From contig CAUYUJ010000182.1 in the NCBI GenBank assembly GCA_963575745.1, positions 50,001-114,000 on the forward strand: a stretch of 64,000 bases of DNA, written 5' to 3'. Position 1 is the stretch's first letter. Every line of letters begins with the position of its first letter. Position numbers and translations under genes: made by a program. This document shows positions 23,656 to 33,004 of this stretch, in pieces. Origin of the DNA: Prorocentrum cordatum (lineage: Eukaryota > Sar > Dinophyceae > Prorocentrales > Prorocentraceae). The notes beneath the pieces were generated by a model, which searched no databases, was not told the DNA's origin, and saw only the letters and a list, made by a program, of their open reading frames with translations.

Positions 23656-25975
23656 TCTTGACCTGCGAAGTCGTTACTTGCATCTTAGCAGCGCGCGCGA
23701 AGCCCTGCAAGAACGTCACGTCGCCTTGGGCTAAGATTGAACAGCCACGCCCACTGCAATGACGCCTGGGCTACCAAGCGCCGGCTACGTTGAACGGGGC
23801 TTGGGCTATTCTAGAACTGCACGCGCAAAGGGCTGCGCCGTTTCGACATGTTCTTGATCGGCGCATGGACTGCGGCGGTGGCAGCAGTAGGCCATGGGGG
23901 GAGAGTGGTACGTCCGCCCTGAGCGGATGCTGTGGTATTCTGAAACTCAGAAGACGACGGCCTGACCCATCTTGCGCTAGCATGGGCGACTCGCGCGCTG
24001 CGCCGCAGGCAAAGACGGGCTGCCGGCCGCCGAGAGAGCAGCTGCTTTTATTCATCTGCGCTTGGTCAATTCTTGAGCTGTGATGCGCGCTCACAAATCA
24101 CCCTGTGCTACACGTGAGACAGAACGTGTACACTGCGCTTAGATGCCGACGCGCCGTGGCATGACCATCTGGTATGATACGCCCGCGCTACAAGCCCAAA
24201 TCATCATGGCCAATCATTGTGCCACTTTGGGGTTCGGGGCGGCAAGCACTTGTTCGGTTCCGACTGAGAGCAAGGCAACATGCCGCGGCGACTTAGCGTC
24301 GCGTAGCCATGCGCTCCAGCAAATTAGCGCTCCGTGGCACGGGCACGAGGTGCGCGCAGGCTCGTCTCTGCCATCGCTGGGCTATGGCGGGCCAAGTGCA
24401 TAGCCGCGCACGGCTTTCCCTGGGCGGCGATTGGTTTGCGCGATCGATTGCCCAAGCCACCTCGAAGCATTGATGAAGTACTGCTGTTCTGGCCCCGAGA
24501 GCGGGCCATGCTTGCCCGACAGCAGCATTCCCCACATTGCCGCGCTGCTGCGCTGAGGTTGGGGCTGCGAAGTCCTTAGGCCTAGGCCCTGCAGAAATGC
24601 AAACGACACGCGTCGAGTCCTACGCGCATGGCCACGCGAATCGCAAAGCCGTTCTGGACCTCACTTGGGCCAGACACCGACAGCGTTGAGCTGCGGGCGC
24701 AGGGGTGCCTGGCCCAAGTTTGCTGCTCCCATCGCATGCTCAGTCGTGCGGAGGAACAGCAAATTATCATTGAGTTTCGCCAGACGCATGTCGGCGATGC
24801 CCCGACGACGTCGCCTTGCGTGTTGTTCCTACTACAGTGGGTCGTCAGCGTTGTCTTCTTGGGCGAAGCCAGCGACAAGGCCTGTGCTTCCAGTGTTTGT
24901 CGACCTGGTTTTGCGGACGTTCGGGGTGCCCGATTCGCCACGTCGCGTGACCATCAGCATGCGCGACCGAAAAGGGTCGCGGCGCAGTTTACAGCGTCCA
25001 GCGATGGCCACATTCATTCGCTTCAGCGCAGCCCGCGCGAATCCACGACGTGACGCGCAATGCAGCGCGCGAGCAAGAGTACCTAGCTTTGCTTAAGCCA
25101 AGGCTAACATATCGTGCCGTAAACAGAAAGCTGTACAAACAAGTTAGCGGTATGCGCTTAACCAAATATGCGCTCTCACAATAAAGGCCACTTGCTGCAC
25201 GGACGCGCGTCGCACTTACAGGCGCCACGCGTATGGCGCATTCGAGGCACAGCGCAGCGCCAGTATACATTGCAGTGCATACAGCACGCGCGCTGGGCAT
25301 GAGCACACACCAACGAATATCACTGGCTGGCGAGACCCCCCCAACGGGCCTCTGCAAGGGTTCTGGGGCTCTCAAAGTTCACGTGGTTGCAAATCACATG
25401 TTGCTGTCGCTTGTCGGCGCTGCGCTACGTGTTATGTTTTCTCGAGGATGCATGCGCCAACGTTTCGCAATGATGGGGGTAGATTGTCTAAGCGTGTTGT
25501 TTCTGAGGGCTCTCGCAGTTGGTCTCTTTCAAGAAAGCCCTAAGGCGGCGCGTCCGCACTCTGACTTGGTTGCTCGAATGTAAAGAACACAAGCGGTTTC
25601 ACGCCGACTTCTCGCGACCACGGCGTTCGAGGCCGCGGCGCCACATCTGAAGACCCGATGCGGCGTTGAGGCCCCGACCGCCGCGTTGTCCGGGACGGAC
25701 GACGTGAAACCGCGAAAAAAGTGGTCAGTCGGTACCAGGGCGTTGTTGTTTTTTGTTTTCTCGTGGCCTATTGGGGTCCCTCGGGGCCTATCCCAAAAAC
25801 TGTTCGGCGGGAATCTCTGTCGTGCTGGGGGCTTGTTGTTTGGAAAGGCCGCAAGTTCCCCCCAGGGCTCAAGCGGACGGAAACCAATGAAATGTCCAGC
25901 GGCATGGCCGTCATTATGACCGCACGATCCGTGAGAGCAACATTTGGATTTCGAATTCTCCATTCGCTTCCGTAT
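23656..25975. other. No gene recognised between satellite and next gene
   Basis: Unique, moderately GC-rich DNA with short frames on both strands (up to about 150 codons). None has a recognisable motif and none is preceded by the hairpins seen at 30-33 kb. Coding cannot be excluded for a small spliced gene. Confidence 0.4.
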
Positions 25976-25995
25976 CGTAGCCATTATGATTCAGG
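25976..25995 (+). other. Possible relict of the dinoflagellate spliced leader
   Basis: CGTAGCCATTATGATTCAGG matches 16 of 20 positions of the 3' part of the dinoflagellate spliced leader as I remember it (CGTAGCCATTTTGGCTCAAG). It lies 77 bases before the ATG of the next gene and is preceded by a second partial match, TTCCGTA. Genes that re-entered the genome as cDNA of trans-spliced mRNAs keep such relicts. Chance similarity cannot be excluded. Confidence 0.4.
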
Positions 25996-26071
25996 GTTGT
26001 TTTCTCGACGCACCTTGCGGCCCAGGGTGAGGTGCGCGTCTCTTCACTTAACGGAGCGCCCCTCAGCAACC

Positions 26072-28693
26072 ATGTCCGTCTCTGGAGACGACGTTGACGC
26101 AGCGGAGATGCGGCCTCCTACAGCCCCGCCAGTGGCTCGCAGGAGGAGTTCTGCCAGCGATCATGCTGCTCACACCAAGGCCGAGTTCGCAGGCGCATGC
26201 TACTTCTGCCAGGAGCCGTTGCGCCCTAAGGACAACACCAAGACATGGCACGGCTACGTCTTCCACGCTAGCCCGTGCTGGAACAACATTCGGGCTCGCC
26301 AGCGCGTCTGCTATACCACCCAGAACGGCCTCAGGCGCGAGCTCGAGTTGATGAACGGCGATCCTGAGAAGTGGCGCTGCGAGGCGATGCAGTTCGATCG
26401 GCCTCACTTGGATAGCAACCGATTGCATGCGCGCGAAGCTCTGACGAAGCAGCTTGCAGACTACGTGCTCGAGCTGCAGCGCATGGCTGAGCTGACCTTG
26501 ACTGACACCGCGAAGTACACCAAGGCACAGTACAAGAAGGCGAAGTTGAGGGGCATGGATTCGGACGAGGCGAGCGCCGACTGGGACAGTGAGTACGCAG
26601 AGCACCCGACGGTCAACAAGAAGGGCGAGACGTGCATTGCCATTGAGGGCCCCGAGGTGACCAGGAAGTTGGAGGGGACGGAGCGCCAGGGCGTGAAGCG
26701 AGGTCTGATCGAGTCGGCGCCTGGAACCTCCTCTTGGAGCTCAGGGGCGGCGTCTTCTGGTGGCGATGGGGCTAGTCCAGCTTCGGGGCGAACTGGCGGG
26801 AAGAGCGGCGCCAGCCTGACGGAGATGAACATCCAGCGCCTCACGGATGCATTCAATGAGATTAGAGAGGATGACGTTATCTCAGTGGTGAGCACGCGCG
26901 CTCGCGGTTCACGCGGCGCCCGCTTGGCGCCGCAGCTGCAGCCGTCGCAGGGCTTCCTGAAACAGAAGGATGACATCGGCACCACGCTTCGGGAGATCGT
27001 CTCAAGCATCGACGGCAGCAAGAAGGAGATCGGCGCGATCAAGAAGCTCCAGGCGCTGCACACCAAGGCCGTGGAGAAGAACATTGGGGTGGGGGGTCTA
27101 CCTCATGACGTCAGCACGGTGATCGGCGACCTCTCTCGCGTGAGCTCGTTGGCCAAAGGCGAGCTCGAGAAGATCGGCCCCGCCAAGGTGGATGCAGTTC
27201 CATCTCTCGAGGAGGCGCTAACGAACATCCAGAAGCAGAAGTCCACGTGCCTCGAGCAGGTGCAAACTCTCACGGATCAGTTGAATTTCAAGTTCCAGAA
27301 GGCTTGCTCTGAGCAGAGGTCCGAATACCAGAAGAACCGCTGGGAGAAGACGAAGATCCAACATATGCTCAGCAAAGGAGGCTTTGGCCTGAACTTGTCC
27401 AAGTGGGCGTCGGAGCAGATCCACAGCACGGATAGCTTTAGTGGCGCCAGCACGGATGGCATGATCTGTTTGTGTGAGAAGGCGCAGCTCAACCCCGAGG
27501 ACGGTTCCTTCGACGTGGCCAAGCTGGCTCTCTTCACGGGCGAGAGCCCCAACGAAGACTGCCAGTCGCATAGTGTGTGGTGGGGCATGAAGTTGCTGCT
27601 GGACGATGCCGCGAAGGTCTTCATCGACAGCAAGATCACCAGCATGAAGGCTGAGATGGCCAACCACCCGCTGTGGCCAGGTGCGATGGGGGGGGTGTCA
27701 GATTGCTTCGCAAACGTCGACGCGGTCGCCACCTTGGGCGCGCAGAGCACCAAGGAGAAGGGCTCGGAGTGCTGGCTCGTGTGTGCGAGAGCTGGCGTCT
27801 ATCGCATTGGTCCTCAGAGCGTGCCCATGCCAGGCACGCCATCGATCCTTGTCGCCATGGACAAGCCGCTCTTGGTCCACGCCGTGCGCATGAAGGACTT
27901 CTTGGGCCAGGGCATCGCCGTGAACAACTACGAGCAGTTCCTCGCGACAGCGACGGGAGCAGACATCATCAAGCAGTCAACGTTGGTGATCGTCAACCCA
28001 GGGGACAGCTTGTACGTTCCCACGGCGTGGTGGTGGTCCTTGACGGTGATCGCGGGGCTCCGCGACACGGTTGCATCAGACGAGTCGAGGGCGAAGGGGC
28101 CACCGAAGGCGAAGGCGAAGGCTTCCGCCACGGCTCCAGCTCCAGGTCAGGACACGGTCGGCATGGCCACGGTGGTGCCAGTCTACTCCCCGTCGCTTTG
28201 GGGCGCCGCCCAGAGCAATGAGCAGGGGGCGATCGTCGCTTTGAACAAGGCCCACTTCGACACGAAGAAGTGTCGTGCGATGTGGGATGAGCGTGCCGCG
28301 GCATTCGGACAAGTGTTTGCCACCTCGTCGGTGAGATGGAGCTTCGAACCTAACAAGGCCCATGGCTGCGCGCTCTGGGTCAACGCATGGCAGTCCCAGC
28401 TGGTGGCACGGACATTGATGCGAGGCCCTTGCAAGCTCAGGGTGGAGTGTTTCATCAGACATGGGCGCCCGAGATCCCTTCATCAGGGCGATCGCCGTGG
28501 CATTTCATTCATTGCCTCCCCCACCTCATCATGCCAATGTGTTGTTGCATATGTGGAGCTTCGCTCTATGCACCCTGATGTTTATAATACCTGGAGCTTC
28601 GCTCTCTGCACCCTGATGTTTACTATTCCCAGAGCTTCGCTCTCAGCACGCCTGGTGTTAAGTATATCTGGGCATTCGCTCTGTAAAGCTTGA
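26072..28693 (+). CDS. Zinc-finger/coiled-coil protein of unknown function (873 aa)
   Basis: A single uninterrupted frame. I choose the ATG at 26072, since the frame upstream (from 25721) has no protein-like character and holds the possible leader relict. Residues 43-69 carry C43-x2-C46-x13-H60-x4-H65-x3-C69 (CYFC, WHGYVFH), a likely zinc-binding site. The next part is charged. Residues about 300-430 hold heptad-like helices (SIDGSKKEIGAIKKLQ, EEALTNIQKQKS) compatible with a coiled coil. A globular C-terminal part follows, ending near SSVRWSFEPNKAHGCALWVN. From about codon 800 the frame runs through a hairpin repeat and is probably not true protein, so the native C-terminus may lie earlier. 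I recall similar multicopy dinoflagellate proteins but know no function. It lies inside the 23-bp inverted repeats. Confidence 0.7.
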   Translation: MSVSGDDVDAAEMRPPTAPPVARRRSSASDHAAHTKAEFAGACYFCQEPLRPKDNTKTWHGYVFHASPCWNNIRARQRVCYTTQNGLRRELELMNGDPEKWRCEAMQFDRPHLDSNRLHAREALTKQLADYVLELQRMAELTLTDTAKYTKAQYKKAKLRGMDSDEASADWDSEYAEHPTVNKKGETCIAIEGPEVTRKLEGTERQGVKRGLIESAPGTSSWSSGAASSGGDGASPASGRTGGKSGASLTEMNIQRLTDAFNEIREDDVISVVSTRARGSRGARLAPQLQPSQGFLKQKDDIGTTLREIVSSIDGSKKEIGAIKKLQALHTKAVEKNIGVGGLPHDVSTVIGDLSRVSSLAKGELEKIGPAKVDAVPSLEEALTNIQKQKSTCLEQVQTLTDQLNFKFQKACSEQRSEYQKNRWEKTKIQHMLSKGGFGLNLSKWASEQIHSTDSFSGASTDGMICLCEKAQLNPEDGSFDVAKLALFTGESPNEDCQSHSVWWGMKLLLDDAAKVFIDSKITSMKAEMANHPLWPGAMGGVSDCFANVDAVATLGAQSTKEKGSECWLVCARAGVYRIGPQSVPMPGTPSILVAMDKPLLVHAVRMKDFLGQGIAVNNYEQFLATATGADIIKQSTLVIVNPGDSLYVPTAWWWSLTVIAGLRDTVASDESRAKGPPKAKAKASATAPAPGQDTVGMATVVPVYSPSLWGAAQSNEQGAIVALNKAHFDTKKCRAMWDERAAAFGQVFATSSVRWSFEPNKAHGCALWVNAWQSQLVARTLMRGPCKLRVECFIRHGRPRSLHQGDRRGISFIASPTSSCQCVVAYVELRSMHPDVYNTWSFALCTLMFTIPRASLSARLVLSISGHSLCKA
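28556..28642 (+). repeat. Tandem triloop hairpins at the gene's 3' end
   Basis: GAGCTTCGCTC (stem GAGC/GCTC, loop TTC) occurs at 28556-28566, 28594-28604 and 28632-28642, exactly 38 bases apart, with a degenerate fourth copy (GGCATTCGCTC) near 28671. TGCACCCTGATGTTTA follows the first two. The layout, a small triloop hairpin repeated every ~40 bases, mirrors the arrays before the three genes at 30-33 kb. Confidence 0.75.
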
Positions 28694-28697
28694 TTGC

Positions 28698-28736
28698 ATG
28701 TCGAATGGCATTCTGGTGCGCCATGCCATTCGACAT
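28698..28736 (+). other. Perfect 13-bp hairpin just after the stop
   Basis: ATGTCGAATGGCA pairs perfectly with TGCCATTCGACAT around a 13-base loop that can itself close TGG with CCA. It begins four bases after the TGA at 28691-28693. It could be a 3'-end or processing structure, or the trace of a foldback insertion. Confidence 0.7.
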
Positions 28737-28739
28737 CCA

Positions 28740-29697
28740 TGTGGCGGGTTGTTGGGTCCGCGTGGCCTTTCAAGGGTGCCTTCGGGGCCCGCGCCCTCGC
28801 GAGCAAGGGATGGGGCGGGAGGGCGGGCGCGATATAAGACAACTACGTTGGGATCTGGGGAGGCTGGGGGCGAGGGGCACAGAGGGGCACGGGGTAAAAG
28901 GTCGGAAGAACGAACGAGGATGGAGGCATGATACTTGGGCGGGAGGGCGGAACGATCGCCCGTAGGACGTGCGCTGGAGGCGCGGGGGTGGCGGGGGAGG
29001 GCGGTCGCGCGGGAGGGGGGCGCGCAGCCGTCACTGACGGCTGTCGTGATCGAGTTCGGCTTTGCCGCTGCGGCATCCGAGCCGTTTACTGGACGAACCG
29101 CCCGCGTGCACTCATGGTCCAGCGACGCGCCCGTCGCGCGGAACGAGCGGCCAGATGCTGTGGCCGTGTCACAACGTATGGCCGTCGTTCACGCGCCGCG
29201 GGCGCATTGGCGGACTTTGGGTGCGAGCGCGGGGTGCGTCCAGCAAACGACGCACGTGCCGAGGTGGCGGCGCCAGACTCGATCGCGAGTGCTGAAAGTG
29301 AATGTTGTCCTGCGTGGCGCGCTTGAGGGTGCTTACGTTGACAACGCGGCCGCGCTGCGCGTCCCATTAGAGCGCGATCTCGCGAGCGCGGGCCTGCGTC
29401 AAAAGGCGTTCGGATGTTCGATGCGCTGATCTTGGCGTTGCGGGTTCGTTCGCCTCGCCGCGCAATCGCAAATTGACGACTCGTTCGGGCGTGGGCGCGC
29501 GATGCGTGCGCGTCACCACTTGCGAGTAGCATTGCGTCGGCGCGTGCGCTATTCGATGAAAACGTGAATGAATTAGAACATAAAAAACAACGAACACACC
29601 GCCGAACTATGCGGCTTGGCAGTGTGTTGTTTTTTTCCGTAGAAGTTACATGATGTGTTGAGCGTTTCTGTAGCGGATGGTTGCTTGCCAGCGCTTT
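28740..29697. other. CG-rich spacer with one hairpin, no gene recognised
   Basis: 28970-29550 is rich in CG dinucleotides like 10810-11340. At 29582-29636 AAAAAAC and GTTTTTT frame an inner stem (AACACACCGCC with GGCAGTGTGTT). Frames on both strands are open by composition and none is recognisable. Confidence 0.5.
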
Positions 29698-29720
29698 GAC
29701 CGTAAGTCCGTGCCTTGCCA
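29698..29720 (-). repeat. 23-bp inverted repeat, right copy
   Basis: Exact inverse complement of 10684-10706. It is followed on its outer side by the second 16-bp motif cluster, mirroring the order array, then 23-mer, on the left. Confidence 0.75.
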
Positions 29721-29721
29721 T

Positions 29722-29900
29722 CCGTGATAACAGGTTTGCCAGAAACATGGTTGCCCGAAAACGGGTTTGCCAGATAACAGGGTTCACCACTCATCACATT
29801 TTCCGAAATACCGACGTGCAGATGACACATGTGCCAGATAGTATGTATCCCGTAATAACAGATTCGTCATATAACAGATTTGCCAGATAATTGATGATAG
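29722..29900 (+). repeat. 16-bp tandem motif array, cluster 2
   Basis: Units such as ATAACAGGTTTGCCAG, AAACATGGTTGCCCGA, ATGACACATGTGCCAG and ATAACAGATTTGCCAG follow at 14-17 base steps. The motif points the same way as in cluster 1, so the array itself is direct even though the adjoining 23-mer is inverted. Confidence 0.8.
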
Positions 29901-29996
29901 ATTGACGCGCGTACAATTGCAAAACATGTTTAGATGGGTTGCCTTGTATATGATTGCCGTTGGCTCAATCTTGTATTCGTGAGATCTTACTGACGT

Positions 29997-30098
29997 GGCT
30001 CAGCTTTGCTGGCCTGTTCACTTTCCGCGTCTTGGCGTGGCTCAGCTTTGCTGGCCTGTCCACTATCAGTAACTATAGGACCAGCTTTGCTGTCCTAT
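29997..30098 (+). promoter_or_regulatory. Triloop hairpin array before the nuclease gene (3 copies)
   Basis: Hairpins at 29997-30014 (GGCTCAGCTTTGCTGGCC), 30039-30056 (identical) and 30078-30095 (GGACCAGCTTTGCTGTCC). Each folds as three outer pairs, one bulged base on the 5' side, four inner pairs and a TTT loop. The third copy changes the outer pairs from GGC/GCC to GGA/TCC, keeping pairing. It extends to ATAGGA/TCCTAT (30075-30098) and ends 16 bases before the ATG at 30115. Confidence 0.8.
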
Positions 30099-30114
30099 CG
30101 TCTCGTTGTCATCA

Positions 30115-31318
30115 ATGGCCGCTCCTGTCTCTCGCCAGATCCTGGTGTGTTTCAACCACTTGCTGCCCGACATCGCGGCGCGCGGTGTGCCGCTGGAGAG
30201 GCTCGGCTTCAAGCCTGGCGACTGGGGCAGCGGAGTCGCCTCGGCTGTCGCCGTCGACGCGTGGGACTTGGCCGCGCCGCTGGAATACGGATTCAGAGCG
30301 ACCGATCGCTGCGCCAAGGTCCTTTCCGTGGCGGTGGCGGCGTTGAGTCGCCCAGTTCAGTGGCCGACCATGAATGCCATCGCCCAGCCGCAGTTGGGCC
30401 GCCGAACCGTTAAGAGCTGTCCCCGGTGGGCGCAGTCGTGCGCGTGCGCAGTGCCCGCCGGGGGGGGGGCGCGAACAGTGACCGCGCTATCCAGCCAGCC
30501 CCGTCGCTCGAGCTTGGCGGTCGTCCTGAGCGACGAGAACGCTGCGGGCCGCGCCGGAGGCTGCTCTCCTGCACGAGTTTCTTGTGTCGCACGGTGCCTG
30601 CGACGCCGAGATCTGCGCCGAGGTGAAGGCCACTGCGAGAGCGGCTCCCCGCCTGGCATGCCTGATGGAGAGTTTATCCCTCTCGGATCCGGAGATCGTA
30701 GAGAAATGACGCCTGAACAAGGAAGAGGCGGCTAGGCGGGGCACCTGGATGCACTGGACGTTCGAGGCCCACCTCAACCGCGTTCCGGTACCCCGCGACG
30801 CCGTGGAGTTCCAGTTATTCCTGAAATACTTGGGCGCGCTGAGAGGTCTGACGGCTTTCCGCGCAGAGTGGGCCATATTCGCCGGGCACGAGGGGCTTGC
30901 TGGGTCAATCGATTTCGTGGCTCGAGACTCCGCGGGCAGCTTGTACATATACGATTGGAAGCGGGCGAAGAATTTACGTTCAAAGTACACGAACCCGTTG
31001 CAGAATATGAAGTTTCCATTGAGCCGATGGCCAGACTGCCAGGGAAACTATTACCGGGTGCAGCTCAACATTTACAGGTGGATGCTGGAACGTTACTACG
31101 GCGCCCGCGTGGCTGCGATGCATGTGGTCTGCCTGCATCCGGACAACGGCGACCAGCCATTCGTGGACGACGTGCCGGTGATCCCAGAGATCGAGGAGCC
31201 CATGGCCATTCAACGCACGAGGTCCCGAGAGTTGCGAGCCATGGCATCGGAAGACGCTAGCGAGATGGACCCTCTGGGCGGCTGGCCGCGGCCAGTCGTA
31301 GCGGCGCGCTTGCCTTAA
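30115..31318 (+). pseudogene. PD-(D/E)XK (RecB/Cas4-like) nuclease gene, frameshifted
   Basis: The N-terminal part starts at the ATG at 30115 (MAAPVSRQILVCFNHLL) and reads in one frame to about 30400. The conserved remainder (ALLHEFLVSHGACDAEI onward) is in another frame from about 30545, with a TGA at 30707-30709 just before GTWMHWTFEAHLNR. The nuclease core is clear: GSIDFV with Asp codon 30911, YDWKRAK with Asp 30953 and Lys 30959 (the D...D-x-K triad), and QLNIYRWMLE with Gln 31061 and Tyr 31073, the helix motif typical of RecB, AddB and Cas4 nucleases. Such enzymes cut DNA with Mg2+. I recall close multicopy relatives in dinoflagellates. A poly-G run near 30461-30470 may be the frameshift site. 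This copy is unlikely to make a full protein unless assembly errors explain the breaks. Confidence 0.75.
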
Positions 31319-31680
31319 TGCGTGCGCACCGCGGCCAATTTCGATCGTGCGTTTCGCCGGCCCGCAGTGGAGGTCGCGCCCTGGCGAGGCCGTTGCGATT
31401 GCGCGCCGCCTTCATGAGGTGCCGTTGCAGCGGCGCTCAAGCTCTGCGGAAGTAGTGGTGCGCTAACGCAAGATAGAAAACAGTATTTGGTTGTTCGGAT
31501 AAATGCGTTTGCCAGATAACATTTTCGCGACGTAACAGGTTTTCCAGATAATGCGAATTTCAGCAGAGGCCTGTGTCACAAGTAGTACCAGCACGGGTAT
31601 ATGCTGCCGTCGTCGTCGCAGTAGTACTCAGCACAGAGCAAACCGTAGCTGTTTTTCTCTCAAGGACCATCGCTTTGGCG
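31319..31680. repeat. Spacer with 16-bp motif cluster 3
   Basis: At 31499-31560 four 16-base units (for example GTAACAGGTTTTCCAG) repeat the motif seen at 10.5 and 29.7 kb. The remainder is unassigned. Confidence 0.65.
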
Positions 31681-31681
31681 T

Positions 31682-31774
31682 GGCTCGGCTTTGCCGGCCT
31701 GTCATTTAACTATCTGCATCGCTAGCCCTTGCCGGCCTGCTGCGCTGCCTCGTGGAGGATCGGCATTGCTGTCC
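31682..31774 (+). promoter_or_regulatory. Triloop hairpin array before the zinc-knuckle gene
   Basis: Hairpins at 31682-31699 (GGCTCGGCTTTGCCGGCC) and 31757-31774 (GGATCGGCATTGCTGTCC), with a half-decayed copy near 31722-31741 (CCTTGCCGGCCTGC). Relative to the array at 30 kb, the inner stem has changed from CAGC/GCTG to CGGC/GCCG on both sides. The last hairpin ends 26 bases before the ATG at 31801. Confidence 0.8.
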
Positions 31775-31800
31775 TGTGAGTTGTCCTGCACTTTGGCGCA

Positions 31801-32595
31801 ATGGCCACCGACGCGCAGCGCGCTGCCGGCCCCCCGTTTCTGAGCTCGCAGTCCCCTGAGCTGAGCGACCCCACGCCGCGCGGGAGGCCTCGCCAGCGGC
31901 GCGCTTACTCTGGCGCCCGCTCGCTGACGCCGGCGCGCAAGAAGCATCGACTGTCCTCGCGGGCTGCGCGCGCGGCTGCAGCGCGAACCCCTTCATCGTC
32001 GCCGGAGAGAGACGACGCCGCTGACATCGAGGCTTTCGCGCTGATGGTATCAAGGGTCTCAGATGAAACATTAAATTCTATCATGTCATGCTTCCCTGCC
32101 GTGCGGAGACGGACATTAGCGCGTCGTTTCGCACGGGATCAACAGATTCGCCAAGACAGAACGTTTATACTCGTGAGGCCGGTCGGTTCGAGCAGGCCGC
32201 GGGCCTCGCGTGGCCCGCGCGGCGCCGGAGTGCCCGGAGCCCTTGCTGTTGTGCCTCGCTGGTTTCAGCCTGCCAACGCAGAACTTGCCTCGGCGACAGC
32301 CCCGAGCCTAGTACACGATCGCTGTTTCATTTGCGGGTTGGATGACGGCGACGTCGACGGCATCGGCCACTATCTGGAGGGGTGCGTGGCCACGGTGAGA
32401 TCATTTCCGTTCCCAAATGTTACCCTTTTGCGCGCGACGACCTCCGCGCGGGCCATGTTGGCGCAGCGGTTGGAACCTCGCGGCGACGCATTCGCGTGCG
32501 CGCGGTGCAGCGGGGTCTGCGTCGCCTGGGAAGACACCCTGAACATAGATCTCGCTTCCGATATGCTCGGACTGCACAGGCGACAAGCGGTTTGA
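31801..32595 (+). CDS. Zinc-knuckle protein of unknown function (264 aa)
   Basis: The frame is intact from the ATG at 31801, whose context CAATGGCC equals that of the ATG at 30115. The first ~80 residues are basic and rich in Ser, Pro and Arg (RPRQRRAYSG, PARKKHRLSSRAARAAAA), compatible with a disordered nuclear-targeting region. Residues 175-195 read C175-x2-C178-x11-H190-x4-C195 (CFICGLDD, HYLEGC), a CCHC-type zinc site that recalls the zinc-binding tail of some non-LTR retrotransposon proteins. A second pair, CARCSGVC, follows. Its place between a nuclease and a transposase-like gene, with the same 5' hairpins, suggests a DNA-binding accessory protein. This is inference. Confidence 0.6.
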   Translation: MATDAQRAAGPPFLSSQSPELSDPTPRGRPRQRRAYSGARSLTPARKKHRLSSRAARAAAARTPSSSPERDDAADIEAFALMVSRVSDETLNSIMSCFPAVRRRTLARRFARDQQIRQDRTFILVRPVGSSRPRASRGPRGAGVPGALAVVPRWFQPANAELASATAPSLVHDRCFICGLDDGDVDGIGHYLEGCVATVRSFPFPNVTLLRATTSARAMLAQRLEPRGDAFACARCSGVCVAWEDTLNIDLASDMLGLHRRQAV

Positions 32596-32906
32596 AAACA
32601 GGGGCGCGAGCCGACTCGCGCCCGCGATTGGACTCGGGGAGACGCGGCGGCGCCGGCGCCATTGCGCGGGCCCCCGTCGAGCTCGGGCCGCGATTTTCGA
32701 TCGCCACTTTGCGCCGACAAAAGCGCAACATCTCCATCATATCTAGATTCTCTTCCCGCCTTCCCATGTGTCAAACGTGGCGTGGGGCTTTCAAGTCGCT
32801 CGATATCCCCACTAGTCGAGCTCTTACACGTTCGACGTCAGTGCCACTGATGGATCGTTGCTTATCTCTCCTCATCGCTCTCCGGCTCAAGACACGCGTT
32901 TCCCGT

Positions 32907-32968
32907 GGGTCGGCTTTGCTGCCCTGTGCTTTCTTTGTCGTGCCACCTGTGGGTCGGCTTTGCCGCCC
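32907..32968 (+). promoter_or_regulatory. Triloop hairpin array before the transposase-like gene
   Basis: Hairpins at 32907-32924 (GGGTCGGCTTTGCTGCCC) and 32951-32968 (GGGTCGGCTTTGCCGCCC), 44 bases apart. The outer pairs are now GGG/CCC, a third compensated variant. The first uses a G-T pair in the inner stem, the second restores G-C. The second ends 36 bases before the ATG at 33005. Both are followed by TGT, as in most other copies. Confidence 0.82.
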
Positions 32969-33004
32969 TGTTTTTTGTTCTACCACCTCCCCGCACTATC
33001 TCAC

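Noticed and set aside
29956-29968. GCCGTTGGCTCAA as a leader relict before the nuclease gene
   Set aside because: Needs a gap and matches only about 12 bases; too weak to claim.
29997-30098. Hairpins as relict spliced leaders (TGGCTCAG resembles the leader's end)
   Set aside because: The leader also forms a TTT triloop, but its stem sequence, length and spacing differ, and later copies (GGGTCGGC) lose the resemblance.
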